From: Fistulifera solaris
Taxonomy: Eukaryota > Bacillariophyta > Bacillariophyceae > Naviculales > Stauroneidaceae
Direction: 5' to 3'
DNA: 64,000 nt
Assembly (NCBI GenBank): GCA_030295235.1
Contig: AP026139.1
Span: 682,001 to 746,000 of the forward strand
The notes beneath the pieces were generated by a model. The model searched no databases and was not told the DNA's origin. It saw only the letters and a list, made by a program, of their open reading frames with translations. Positions 52,440 through 63,893 of the stretch are shown here, in pieces (the first letter of the stretch is position 1; each line of letters starts with the position of its first letter). A program made the position numbers and the translations under genes.

Positions 52440-53549
52440 TCAGAACGCAAGCAGACGATGAACCTCCATTCGATAACCATCCGTCAGATCGATCAAACAG
52501 TGGGTGCAAGTCATGCTGTTTATTTGATGGATGGCTTGATTATACTTTTCTCGGATCGAGGCTGGTATGGTTGCTCCATCAGAGACTCGTCGACGCAAAA
52601 ATCGATCCTGGTATTCAGTCTCCCCCTGAAAGGACTGCTCCGTCGTCCACTGAGTGTTTGTAGGTGCGATGGTGCGCAGATTGTTATTGAGAACGTTCTC
52701 AACGGAGCCATTCCTTCCGGCAAATCCGTAGATACTTTGCAGTAAATCAAAATTGAAGGCACCTGGATCCAGATTTCTTCCAGGACGATTGGTGTAATCC
52801 ATGCACTCACCTGTATTGATGTTGGTGTATATTCTGAGGAAAGGTACCGGGCGCGTGAGAAAACATCGATCACAACGATCCGCACACACATTCCCAGATT
52901 ACTTACTCGTCCGTGTGCGCCAATCCGAATCCGTGACCCAATTCGTGACACATGGTGTACTGTTTCTGATCTTCTTCGTGCAACCAATAATCATTTAACA
53001 TGGCGACACTATTAACCATGTATTGACCGTTGGTTAATGCCACATTGATTCCCCCTCCAATCCGTCTGCCCGTAATTGCCATTGCATACTTTGATACGTC
53101 CTTCGGAAGGCGTACATTCCGAATCAACAGCAACACGCTGAATACTTAAAGCCAATGGGTCCACGCTGCCGTATCCAGCGTCCCATCGACTCACCCATTG
53201 TTCCAAATAGGGAGTCCACGAGTCGTCGAGTGCATTTTCGATTATTAAATATAAACCGTTGTTGCTTCCTGGAAGAAGCCGCAGGCCACAAGAGTGTATC
53301 ATTGCGACCTGGAGGATCTTGTTGTACCAAAAACTCAACGGGTTGTGTCGCGCCGGTCCAAACAACAATCCCAATAGCAATTGCAACCACGATCAAAACG
53401 CCGAGACATACCAAACACAACAACCGATTCATGCAGGAACATAATAACGAGGAGCAACCCCATTGATTGCTTGACTGCGAATACGACTCATCATCGGTTG
53501 TGATGGAGGGGTATCTTTTTCTTGACTTGTACTCTGGAGCGTTATTCAT
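52440..53549 (-). CDS. metzincin-like metalloprotease A (two exons, two 1-base breaks)
   Basis: First of three tandem relatives. Exon 1 53549-52907, 73-nt intron (GTAAGT...CTCAG), exon 2 52833-52440. Exon 1 has two surplus bases (between about 53240 and 53290, and in the G5 run near 53045-53055). Without them the length is 344 residues and the splice phase equals that of copies B and C. N-terminal membrane anchor LLCLVCLGVLIVVAIAIGIVVW. Zinc site HELGHGFGLAHTDE (His201, His205, His211), then the Met-turn GECMDYTN after the intron (Met225, with Tyr two on). Exon 2 is longer than in B and C (131 versus 95 residues) and more diverged (Gln/Arg/Thr-rich insert). Type II membrane protein with extracellular or lumenal catalytic domain, by inference. 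Confidence 0.72.
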
Positions 53550-54052
53550 GCTATTGATTGTCGGCGATATGTTGATTGGTCGATTGGACGAAAGAATTGT
53601 GAGACTTTTGCTTCATCATCGTTGGCGAAAGGGTTTTTCCGCAAAACCCAGTTGTACAAGTACGTGGCAGTGAAGACAATGCGCGACTCCATCAACGCTC
53701 GTTCTATCTGACTGCACGTTGACCCCAAAGCACGGTACATATTGAACTATAGACCAAAAATTTCAATTTTGAACTCATCGCAACACCAAAAAAGCACGAT
53801 CGATTGTGATGAAAAAGAAAGTTGAGAGAAGTTCCCTAGCAAGAGGCGAGCGCCTTCTTGAAGAACAAAAGATAAAGCACGATTAGGTTTAGCACGATCC
53901 AAACGAATGGATTACGATTTGTTTGACCGAATGGCGCACGAATCGATGATGACAAGACATCTGTCACTCTTTATCGAGTTACAACAGAAAAACTCAATTC
54001 AAAAGTCTTGGTGATAGCTCTAGGTATGAATAATGATTAGCGACTGAAATGC
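53550..54052. other. intergenic between metzincins A and B
   Basis: 503 bp, AT-rich, with AGCACGAT three times (about 53794, 53876, 53891). No gene supported. Confidence 0.5.
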
Positions 54053-55041
54053 TCAAGGCAAAAGCTTATGAACAAAGATGCGGTACCCATTCGAAAGATC
54101 GAGTCGGCAATCGGCACAAGACACATCTCGACTCGCTTGTTCCACCGCTGCTCGGTATTCATTGAGTATACCTGTCGACTGTGCCCTAGCTAGACTCAGT
54201 CCTGGACGCAAAGAACGGCGCTCGGTATTTCCGTACAGTCGATGCAACAAGTTGAAATTGTATTCCCCACAATTTAAATTGTCTTGCGGAAATTCCGTGT
54301 AATCCATGCACTCTCCTGTGGGTTCATTGAAGTATTCTCTGGACAAGACCGATAGAACAAAACGTGAATGATTGAGCGCTCAAGTGATGTAATTTTACAA
54401 AAGAGCAACGCCTTCCAGTCTCCTACTTACTCGTCGGTGTGCGGAAGACCCCATCCGTGTCCCAATTCATGACACATTGTGTATTTCCTCTGAACATCAG
54501 TGTTTTGCGTGTCAGCGAGATTAATCCAGTAGTCATTGTACTTTGAAATGCTATTCTGAATGTAATTGTTCTCGTCCGTCAAGGCGATATTAATGCCACG
54601 CCAATCTGTTTCGCCGTAGTTTCCGTTACACGTCTTGAGTTTACCCATGATAGGCTCACATTCCGGATCCACAGCTACACGCTGCACCGAAAGTGAAAGC
54701 GGATCAATCGAATTCGTGCCGTTCGAATAACCACCATCCCACTTTTGAATGTATTCCTCAAAGGATGGAGTCCACGTTTCATCGAGGGCATTCAAGACTT
54801 CCACTTGCACTCCACCTTGACCAGTGGGTTGTCTCCATAAAAGAGTTTCATTGCGCCCTGGTTTGTCCGATGGTACCAATGTGTCTCCTGAGGCGTAGAA
54901 AATCCCCGCCACGAGCATGTAAATTACAATTGCCACGGCAATACAACAAAGTGAAGAACAGATCCAGCAGATGATGCTTCGCATGCATGAACACACAAAG
55001 TTCCAACAGGAAGCTGTTTTGGAAAGCGTCTGTGTTGTCAT
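54053..55041 (-). CDS. metzincin-like metalloprotease B (two exons)
   Basis: Intact second copy, 298 residues. Exon 1 55041-54431, 92-nt intron (GTAAGT...CCAG), exon 2 54338-54053; the intron splits the Glu codon that ends HELGHGWGLPHTDE. Start MTTQTLSKTASCW; anchor CICSSLCC-IAVAIVIYMLVA at about 28-48 with a Cys-rich border that could be acylated. The ectodomain has PGRNETLLW, LNALDETWTPSFEEYIQKWD, CNGNYGETDWRG, then the zinc site (His191, His195, His201) and Met-turn GECMDYTEF (Met215) only 14 residues on. After it come NCGEYNFNLLHRLYG and a C-terminal CADCRLDLSNGYR. This is a full metzincin signature, HExxHxxGxxH plus Met-turn Tyr as in astacins and serralysins. I do not recognise the family. 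Confidence 0.78.
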
Positions 55042-55374
55042 GAGAAAGTCGCTAAAAATGAGATAGATTGGTATTCGTGTCAATCGTAAGGAGATTGGAA
55101 GCAGTTTTCGCTTTCGCGCTTTGTTCCCATTTTTGGTTTTGAGATTTGTGAGGAAGAAAAAGTTTCTTCGTCGAAAACCTCGAAAACTCTCGTGACGAAT
55201 CTGTCATCCGACCGGACTTCTCAATTTCATTATTTTGCAAGGTGACGGACGTGATCGAGTCTGACTAGGATAATGTTTCAAAAGGAGCCATCGTGCAGTT
55301 ATATTCATTGTTCATTGAACTTTATCTTTCTAGTTTCCTTACATGTTGGTATACTCGTTAAACTCGCTGGAAAG
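55042..55374. other. intergenic between metzincins B and C
   Basis: 333 bp; no gene or repeat seen. Confidence 0.5.
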
Positions 55375-56358
55375 TCAAACCAAGAGCTTATTTACAAAGA
55401 CGCGATATCCCTGCGAAAGTTCGAGGGTACAGTCGGTGCAAGACCGGTCTTGACTGGCCTGTTCGATCGCGGCACGGTATTCTTGCAGAGTTCTCTCCGA
55501 CAGTGTCCTAGCTTGAGGACGCAGAGCTCTCTTGTGTGCGCGACGCTCGAAATTTCCGTACAATTCGTGCAACAAATTGAAATTGAATTCCCCGCAGTCT
55601 AAGTTTCGTCCAGGGAACTGTGTGTAATCCATACATTCTCCCGTATTCACGTTGTAATAGTTTCTGTTGTAAAAGAATGTGTGAGAGTGTTGTGTCCTAA
55701 GTTGCTGAAGGTTTTCATTGACTTACTCGTCCGTGTGGGCAAGACCCCATCCGTGTCCGAGTTCGTGACACATGGTGTACTTCATCTGATTATCATCGTT
55801 CTGCATATCACCAACCGTCATCCAGTAATCGTTATACTTGGAAATGCTGTTTTGGATGTAATTGTTTTGATCGGCTAGTGCAATATTGATTCCTCTCCAA
55901 TCCGTTTTACCATAGTCACCATTACACGCCTTAAGTTTCCCATCGACCGGTTCACATTGCGAGTCAACTTCCACACGTTGTACCGTCAGCGAGAGGGGAT
56001 CAACGGTGTGCGTTTCATTCTGGAAACCGGCATCCCACTTTTGAATGTATTCCTCAAAGAATGGAGTCCAGGTATCGTCGAGGGCATTCAATACTTCCAA
56101 TTGCAGCCCTCCTTGACCGGAAGGTTCTCTCCAAAGCAGTGTATCGTTGCGTCCGGGCATATCCGAAGGCACTAATACGCTAGCAGGATCGTTCATTAGA
56201 GTATCCAGCGTCTCCTGATCTCCTGTCAGAAGGACGTAAAGCACGACGGCTACGGCGATACTGAGGGCGAGCGTAAATACCCAGCAGATGATGCTGTTCA
56301 CGCAACCGCAAAGAATGCTGCAACAAGAAGGCTCCTTGGGTTGTGAACGTGCTGCCAT
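55375..56358 (-). CDS. metzincin-like metalloprotease C (two exons)
   Basis: Intact third copy, 306 residues, closest to B. Exon 1 56358-55727, 63-nt intron (GTAAGT...ACAG), exon 2 55663-55375, the same split Glu codon. Start MAARSQPKEPSCC; anchor SIICWVFTLALSIAVAVVLY. Zinc site HELGHGWGLAHTDE (His198, His202, His208), then Met-turn GECMDYTQF (Met222). Upstream the motif LNALDDTWTPFFEEYIQKWD and CNGDYGKTDWRG match B. Exon 2 has DCGEFNFNLLHELYG and a C-terminal CTDCTLELSQGYR. The promoter side faces the first antiporter gene. Catalytic residues are all in place, so an active protease is likely; its substrate and whether it is cell-surface or endomembrane are unknown. Confidence 0.78.
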
Positions 56359-57035
56359 GGTGAATAATTATGCTTAATTATAAGGTGGTGCTGTTTCAGA
56401 GGATGCTTTTGTGATTTGTGTCGAAAGTGCCAAAAGAAAAACGATTGAGTAGATTTTGTCCTCATTCGTGGGCGTTTTGGAGCAGACGCTCTATCGAATG
56501 GGGTGTACCCAGACATGGCGAGCCAGAGCGAGCACCGCATTGGGCCTATGTCGTGTCTCGGACTGTCCGTTAAGGACATTACTATCGGTTTCAAAGTAGT
56601 ATGTACTACAATATCTATTAGCAAAGAAACCAGTCAACGGTCTCTCGGAGTACTTCGCGCACTTCTTTCGTATCAGTTCATCGGATGCTTTTTCTCGTTT
56701 CGCGCACTTTTCGAACCCAAACATCAACCACAAATCGAATTCGAACTCTTCGCACATCTTCGAATTAGCTCTTTTTCGAATCATCTATTCTTCTTTACAC
56801 AACGTTGTTCCTTTGGAGCCCAATTGTGAATGGGAGTATCTCAAACATGTTGGCGCGAGTTCTTCTTCGAGACTCGCTGATGAAGATGTTTCCACATTAT
56901 CATGTCTTTCGATGACCACAGGAAGAGGATGACAACAATACGCTCTAATTTATCACAACGTTGAATGTCTTCGTCTTTCAGGTGCTTTTCCTAGCAGTGA
57001 AGGCGTCAAAAGATACTCAAGGCAGATCTAGAAGA
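56359..57035. other. divergent intergenic region metzincin C / antiporter 1
   Basis: 677 bp. The frame of antiporter 1 is open back to 56949 without an ATG (VLFLAVKASKDT aligns with the signal peptide of antiporter 2). A 5' exon or a lost start may lie here, with TTTCAG at 56975-56980 as a possible acceptor. Confidence 0.45.
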
Positions 57036-59652
57036 ATGAATGGGGAACAAGAATTACAAATTGAGCATGCGCATGCGGTCCTCTTTCCTGCCTTCACCTT
57101 GCTCCTCGGCGTCGTCACCTTTCTGGTTCTCGCTCGTTCTTTCAAGGCTTTACCTTATACGGCTGTCATGTTTCTTTTGGGGACCGTCATGGGTATATGG
57201 GTAGAGCTTGCTGAATACAGCACCGATCACATTACGGAAAGCTTGCGACTATGGATTCCCATTGATTCCGAAGTGCTCCTGCTCGTTTTTTTTACCCGGT
57301 CTTATTTTCAAAGATGCCATTAGTTTGAATGTTCATCTGTTCGCTATGGCTATCTTGCAGTGTCTCATCTTTGCGTTCCCCCTGGTGCTGGCGGGGACCG
57401 TCCTGACGGCTATGGTCGCTTATTACATTTTCCCCTACAACTGGTCATGGGATTTGTGTCTTGCCTTTGGGAGTATTCTGGCGGCTACTGACCCGGTGGC
57501 AGTAACTGCATGTAAGTTGGAACGCGTCTGTAGGTATGAGTCGTTGTAGCCTCTGCTAAAGGATGGCTGACATTCTCTTTCTCTCCTACAAAGTATTGGA
57601 GCAAGTCGGAGCACCTCCTCGACTGAAGATTCATATTTACGGAGAATCTTTGCTCAACGATGGATCCGCAATCGTCTTCTTCAGTATATTTTCAGAACGC
57701 TTCTATTACCTGCTAAACGTGGAGGGACTCGGGGAGGATATTGGTTGGGTCGAAGGAACCCTGATGTTTTTGAAGAAGTCATTGGGAGCCGTTGTGATTG
57801 GCTTTGCATTCGGTGTTGGTCTACTTTTGCTTCTCGGACTATTAAGTCATCGTATGAGTCGGACGGAGAATGTCGTCGAAGTAATGGCCATGGCTGCTGT
57901 GGCGTACACGGGATTCTATGTGGCAGACTATGTCTGCGCTACATCTGGTATAATTGCGACTGTGACGAGCGGTGTTACTGTCAAATTGTTTGGGCGGGCG
58001 CTCGTGAATGATGTACAGCTGGTCGACGATTTTTGGGCTCTTGTGCAGCAAATCTTGAACACTGTTTTGTTTGCTCTAGGTGGAGCGGTATGGGGATCGG
58101 TAGTTACTCGTGGTCAGCAAGATGGTCTATTTACAGGGACGGATTGGGGTTATATGATACTGCTATATGTTCTGTTTCTTTGCATCCGGGCACTTTTGTT
58201 TGTGGTTTCATACCCTACAACCAAGAGCATCGGTCTATCCACCAACGTGAAGGAAACGGTATTTATGGTACACGGCGGACTCCGTGGCTCGGTAGCAATT
58301 GCGCTCGCGCTAGCTCTTGATAATCGCGTTCATGCCGTTGGCGCATCTCAGCAGTACATCGATCAGACGACGACTGCCTTTTCCATGATAGGCGGAGTCG
58401 CTTTTCTGACGCTCATTTTACAAGGCGTTACAGCAAGTCCACTTATTAAGTATCTCGGCTTAACGAGATCATCAAAATCCCGTAAAAAGATTTTGAACGC
58501 TTTGCAAACTCGGTACAGACTCGCTATGGTAGACGAGATGGTTCGCTTGCTGACACAAAAGCGATTCCATGAGGTGAATTTCGCTTTGGTTAAACATCAT
58601 ATACCACTTTTACGTGACTTGACCCGACAACAACTTCGAGACTCCGTTGAGAAATTTTGTGAGAAGACTCCGGCAGAAGATTACGTTCCACCGTATCTGA
58701 AACGAATTTTACCGTATTTAGCGGAAGATAATGAGGAAGAATCAGAATATCAGAAAAATGTCGGCTTCGAACGCAATGAAGATGGTCTGCACACAGATGC
58801 GTACGATGGTGTATCACAAGGTCATCGCAAGACGAAGAGGCGCCAACGTCAAAGTAATATGCGCTACATGATGGCAGAAGATCGTCTCACCATAAAGGAA
58901 ATGCGCCTATTGTTCCTATCTATCATGAAAGCTGCCTACGAACGTCAGATCAATGATGGCGAGTTGGCAGACAAAGAGTTTCTTACCTTGGCTTTGTATC
59001 AAAGTTTAGATTGTGCTGAAGACGACGTGTCAAATGGAAAATCAATCAATGATTGGATTCACGCTACTGCAATGGATGGTTTGTTGCAAGGTATGGCAAA
59101 ACGCTGCATCAACTGCTCAGTTGTGACGTATCTTTTGAAAAGACTAATATAAGTTTGAGACGATTGGACATTGAACGAGCACTTGCATTCATGGAAGCAC
59201 ATCGGTGGGCGCGGGATTATATCCAGAAAGAATTTCAGGACTCAGACAGAGAATTGGCTGAGGAAGTTAAGCTCGTCATGTCAGAATCTCAGTGCCAATG
59301 CGAAAAAGCCTCGACTGTTTTCGTTCAGTATGACCGGCACGATGTTACAGATATCGTTTCGCACAAATTTTGTTCTATTGTTATTAGCAGTGCCGTCAGC
59401 TGTATAGAGAAGCTGGTCAGAGCTGGGTTAATGCATGAGACCGAAGCCGAACATGTTGTGACAGAAATGGAGAATAGCTTGATCGGTGTCCGCACTTGTC
59501 GCCTCCGAGACCATCCAGGAGAAGTGCCTACGGACATGTATGATGACGAGGAAGAGCAAGAAAGAGTGCACCATGAACGAGCTACAGGATCTTTAGCCAA
59601 GCAGTCCAAAGTAAAGGATACCTTGACGCAAGAAGAGTCCTTTCTGGAATGA
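57036..59652 (+). CDS. CPA1 cation/proton antiporter, copy 1 (two exons, two 1-base breaks)
   Basis: Na+(K+)/H+ exchanger of the CPA1 (NHE/NHX) family. Exons 57036-57511 and 57594-59652, 82-nt intron (GTAAGT...AAAG), joined in phase 1 to give TALLEQVGAPPRL, and about 844 residues. I start at MNGEQELQIEHAHAV; the equivalent gene 2 has a signal peptide before this, so a 5' exon may be missing. The membrane domain has about 12 helices: ALPYTAVMFLLGTVMG, LVLAGTVLTAMVAYYIF, then the core ATDPVAVTALLEQ and GESLLNDGSAIVFF (the paired Asp sites for ion binding). The last 340 residues are a cytosolic, helix-rich tail. T8 at 57286-57293 has one T too many, and A4 at 59098-59101 one A too few; after these the sequence matches gene 2. 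Confidence 0.85.
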
Positions 59653-61141
59653 ACATGCTTGGCAGCTTTAAAGTCCCAGCGTAACATATAACATGTGAAG
59701 GGGGGAGCTTAGTCACGTATGTGAAGAATTTATATGAATAAAATTGAAGCTGCCTTTCAAGTCGAGACTATGGTAGAATTCAGTTTTGCTAATTTGGCAC
59801 AATGACATAAAGGAACTTGAGCTATATCGACTCGAAAGCCAACCGCGAGGTAATCGAAAGTAGTTATTTCTAGTCGTGCTAGAACAAACCGCAGGGTCCG
59901 CTGGGGAACAACTGCCTCCACCCTGAATTGGTGGTGGGAGGTTTGAGCGTTTGAAATTGCTCGGAGCCACCCCGTACGATCTGGAAGGTCTAACTTCTCT
60001 ATACGCCATGGGGGCGGCCAATACGTAGAGGTCGCTTTCCAATAAAGTGTCAGGCCCTGATAACTCATACTGAGCCCGGACGGCAAAAGTAAGCGTTGCG
60101 AGTTCCGAAAGCTTACGGCCAGCGGTATCGCGTTCGGTATTAGCCATAATTGCCGGTGGGGTAGCGACCAGTGCCATCGCGATGTCCCAAGTGTTGATCC
60201 TTCTCTTCGACGCATGTTAGAACAAGTAACTATGCAGATCTACGACCCGTGGTGAGGAAAGATGACCTAGGAGATGGACCGCCGAAGTTGATTGCTGCCA
60301 TTTAACGTGAATCGCCATAAAAAGAGCCGTAGTAAGTACGGTAACTCGTACAAGCAGGCATGCAAACATGCGTGCATCCGGGCATCGTAGCAAAGTGTGT
60401 AGTGTCGTTTCGTTCGAAGCGCCGCATTTTTTTGTCCCTTTTCATACTTTGAGTGCGATAATTCATGTCGATCATGGCGTATTGGTACGCAACATCCATG
60501 TTGCGGAAAGTAAGAGAGACTTTGGTAATGGGTAAAAAATGAACCCAATGGACCGAATTTGAGAATTCTTCGCACTAGACGATGTGTGCTCGAAAACCGC
60601 AAGCTCAGACAAATTCCCTGTGAGAACTACTACATTCTGAACGTGAAAGCGGATGAAATAAGAACACAAAATGAGTTCTGGCGATGATAAGTTGATGTTG
60701 AGCTTTAAAGATAACGGGAAGGAGACGAGCGAACGAATGATGATCTTTGCTGCCGTTCACCAACCTTGTAAGAAGTAAGAATACCAGTATGTGCTGTCGT
60801 CACTGCCCAGCCAGAAAATCTGGGAATGTGGTGTTCTGACATGCCCAGAAAATCTGGGAGTGTGGTGTTCTGACATGCCCAGAAAATCTGGGAGTGTGGT
60901 GTTCTGACATGCCCAGAAAATCTGGGAGTGTGGTGTTCTGAAATGCCCAGAAAATCTGGGAATGTGGTGTTCTGACATGCCCAGAAAATCTGGGACCGCA
61001 CAGACAGTGTGGTGTCCTCCCCGCTCGATTCGCTGCGCTCTTTACAAAAAGAACCCTTTCGATGACGTTATTGTTGCTAATAATATAGTGTCTGCTTTAC
61101 ATGCTTGTCGAAAAATGCAATCTTTTTTCTTTCTTAACAGA
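59653..61141. other. intergenic between the two antiporters
   Basis: 1,489 bp. Two overlapping minus-strand ORFs (59713-60177 and 59757-60215, 152-154 codons) are open but have no recognised motif; at most one could be real. A 34-bp tandem array lies at 60811-60995. A 5' exon start MQSFFFLNR at 61115 could extend the next gene. Confidence 0.5.
60811..60995. repeat. 34-bp tandem array, 5.4 units, each with a hairpin
   Basis: Units begin with CCAGAAAATC at 60811, 60845, 60879, 60913, 60947 and 60981 (the last partial). Except at the first unit, where the outer pair is broken, each holds CCCAGA-AAA-TCTGGG, a 6-bp stem with 3-nt loop. Units differ at only two places (GAATGTGG or GAGTGTGG; TGACATG or TGAAATG). 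The array ends about 150 bp before the second antiporter. Confidence 0.93.
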
Positions 61142-63893
61142 ATGCTTTGTTTCATGTTGTTTTGGTTGCCTACGGCGCAGGCAGCCGAAGATACGCACAA
61201 TTCATCGATTATTACCGGTGACCCTCACTTTGAGGAAGCAGAAGAAGAAGAACACATTGAATCTGCCTATGCAGTCCTATTTCCTTCTTTTACGTTAACA
61301 CTCGGTGTTTGTGTTTTCTTACTTCTCTCTCGCTATATACACGCTTTACCATATACGGCCGTCATGTTTATTTTGGGAACGATCATGGGGATCGGCGCTG
61401 AACTCATTGACAACACCAAAGATCACATTAACGAAAGTATTCGATTGTGGATCCCTATCGATTCGGAAGTCCTCTTGCTCGTATTTCTACCTGGACTTAT
61501 CTTTAAAGACTCGTTCGGTTTGAATGTACATCTCTTTCGCATGGCCACGACGCAGTGTCTGATCTTTGCTTTCCCCTTGGTGTTGGCAGGGACGGCATTG
61601 ACGGCTCTCATTGCCAAATATATCTTTCCCTATGACTGGTCCCTGGATTTATGCTTTACGTTTGGAAGTATCTTGGCGGCAACTGATCCAGTAGCAGTGG
61701 CAGCGTGTAAGTATGCCTACAGACCGAGGTGGCGTGTTGAATCGATTGGTTTCTAAACAAAATCATCTTTCGCACAATCGCTTAGTAATGGAACAAGTGG
61801 GAGCCCCTCCTCGACTCAAAATTCATATTTCTGGAGAAGCCTTATTGAATGACGGAGCTGCGATTGTCTTTTTCAGCATCTTTTCGAAACGCTTCTACTA
61901 CTTGTTAAACGTCGAAGGTCTCGGAGAGGACGTTGGTTGGGCCACAGGGATTGCCTTATTCTTTCAAAAGTCTCTCGGAGGTGTAGCTATTGGATTGTTT
62001 TTTGGTCTTGGTTTGCTGTTGTTCCTTCGACTCCTCAATCGTCGATTCAACCGCGAAGAAAATGTCGTCGAGGTCATGGGCACTGCAGCTATCGCCTACA
62101 CCGGATACTATGTCAGCGATTTTGTCTGGGCTACCTCCGGCGTCATTTCGACCATGACGACAGGTTTGGTTGTGAAATTTTTAGGAAGAGCCTTTATCAA
62201 TGATCTCAAGCTGTTGGATGATTTTTGGACATTGATGGAACATATTTTGAATACGGTACTATTCACTTTGGGTGGTGTGGTCTGGGGCGCAGTCATTGCC
62301 CGTGGAGAGCGCGATGGTGTATTCACAGCCAAAGATTGGGGCTACATGCTATTACTCTACGTTCTCTTGCATCTCATGCGCGTATTGCAATTTTTGGCCG
62401 TGTACCCAGTGACCAAACGCATTGGACTGTCTACGAACATGGCAGAAACAGCCTTTCAAGTCTTTGGTGGTCTTCGCGGCGCTGTTGGGATCGCGCTTGC
62501 ACTGGCTCTTGACAATCGAGTCAATGCCGCCGGGGCCGACCCTATCTTTGCCGAACAAACAACAACGTTGTTTGCGATGGTTGGTGGCGTCGCCTTTCTC
62601 ACCTTGGTCATAAATGGGGTGCTAGCTGCCCCATTGATTCGATATCTAGGTCTGACGCAGTCTACGGAGGCTCGTGAAAAGATCATAAATGCGTACGAAA
62701 CCCGTTACAAACTTGCCATGATAGATGAGATGGTGCGATTGCTGACACAGCCACGATTTATTATGGTCAACTTTGCCTTGGTGAAGCATCATGTACCGTT
62801 ATTGCGAGACCTTACGAGACAACAATTGCGAGATGCTGTTGAAAAATATCGAGAAACAACACCTGCGGAAGATTACAAACCGCCGTTTTTGAAGCGGATT
62901 TTACCGTATCTACCTGAGGACGCTGAAGAAAAATTGTATCAGCAAAAGCGAATTCTTGATCAAACAGAAGACGTCTTGGATACAGAAGCATACGCACGCA
63001 AATTGAGACACGACCAGCGAACTAAGTTACGGCGGCGTCGACGTCAGAGTAGCATGCGATTTATGATGTCTGGGGAACCTCTTACCGCTATGGAAATGCG
63101 CTTGTTGTTCATCTCCATCATGAAAGCTGCTTACGATCAACAGGTGAATGACGGAGAGTTGGCCGACCAAGAGTTCCTGACAGTCTCCTTGCATCAGAGT
63201 CTCGATTTTGCCGAAGATGCGGTCAGCAAGGGTCAACCGCTCCAGGATTGGGATTATGTTACTTTCGTAGATGGTCCCGTCCAGTCGGCCTACAAGCACG
63301 CCAAGAAAAGTTCACTGATGAAGAAATTTTTCGAGACTGCGAGCTCGGGCCTGAACCTCAAACACAAAGTAAAGACTTTGGACATAGAGCGATCGTTGGC
63401 ATTCATGGAAGCGCATCGTTGGGCAGCGGATTATTTTCTGAAGGAATTTCAAGGAGTGGATAAAGAACTCGCCGAGGCTGGCAAGTATGTTCTCATGGAA
63501 TCTCAAATTCAATGGAAGAAAGCCGCTGCCGTTCTCGAAAAGTACGATGAGAAAGATGTCACTGATGTTGTTTCACACAAATTCTGTTCGATTGTTTTGA
63601 ACAGCGCTGTAAAGTACATCGAAAAGCTGGTAGAGGTTGGATTGATGAACGAGTCGGAAGCGGAACACCACGTTGAAGAAATCGAACACTATTTGAAAGA
63701 CGTTCACACCTGCCGCAACTTCGATCATCCTGGAGAACTTCCTGTAGCTTCTTACAATGATCAACAAGAGCAGGAAATATCGCAGTTTCATTTGAGAGCA
63801 ACTCCGAAACGATCACAACACAGTACCTCTCACTCTATACCAGAGGAAGAAGAGGAGGCTCATCCTGGAAGCAGTTTCTTTTTGGCATCTTGA
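61142..63893 (+). CDS. CPA1 cation/proton antiporter, copy 2 (two exons)
   Basis: Intact paralogue of copy 1, 890 residues. Exons 61142-61706 and 61786-63893, 79-nt intron (GTAAGT...CTTAG), phase 1, at the same position as in copy 1. Signal peptide MLCFMLFWLPTAQA (a start at 61115 adds nine residues), then an acidic lumenal or extracellular segment (EEAEEEEHIE). Membrane domain: VMFILGTIMGIGAEL, FLPGLIFKDSFGLNV, ATDPVAVAALMEQVGAPP, GEALLNDGAAIVFF, GGLRGAVGIALALALDNRV. The 370-residue cytosolic tail has a conserved LTQPRFIMVNFALVKHHVPL, a basic patch (TKLRRRRRQS), and LDIERSLAFMEAHRWAADYF, also in copy 1. The tail lacks a visible cyclic-nucleotide-binding signature. Likely in salt, pH or K+ balance at a vacuole or plasma membrane; location is not determined. 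Downstream 63894-64000 holds nothing I can name. Confidence 0.9.

Noticed and set aside
59713-60215. Two overlapping minus-strand ORFs of 152-154 codons
   Set aside because: They use different frames over the same DNA, neither has a motif or clear start context, and no paralogue is in the window. Kept only as a remark.
60811-60995. Possible CRISPR array (34-bp repeats)
   Set aside because: The units abut directly; there are no spacers and the DNA is eukaryotic nuclear.
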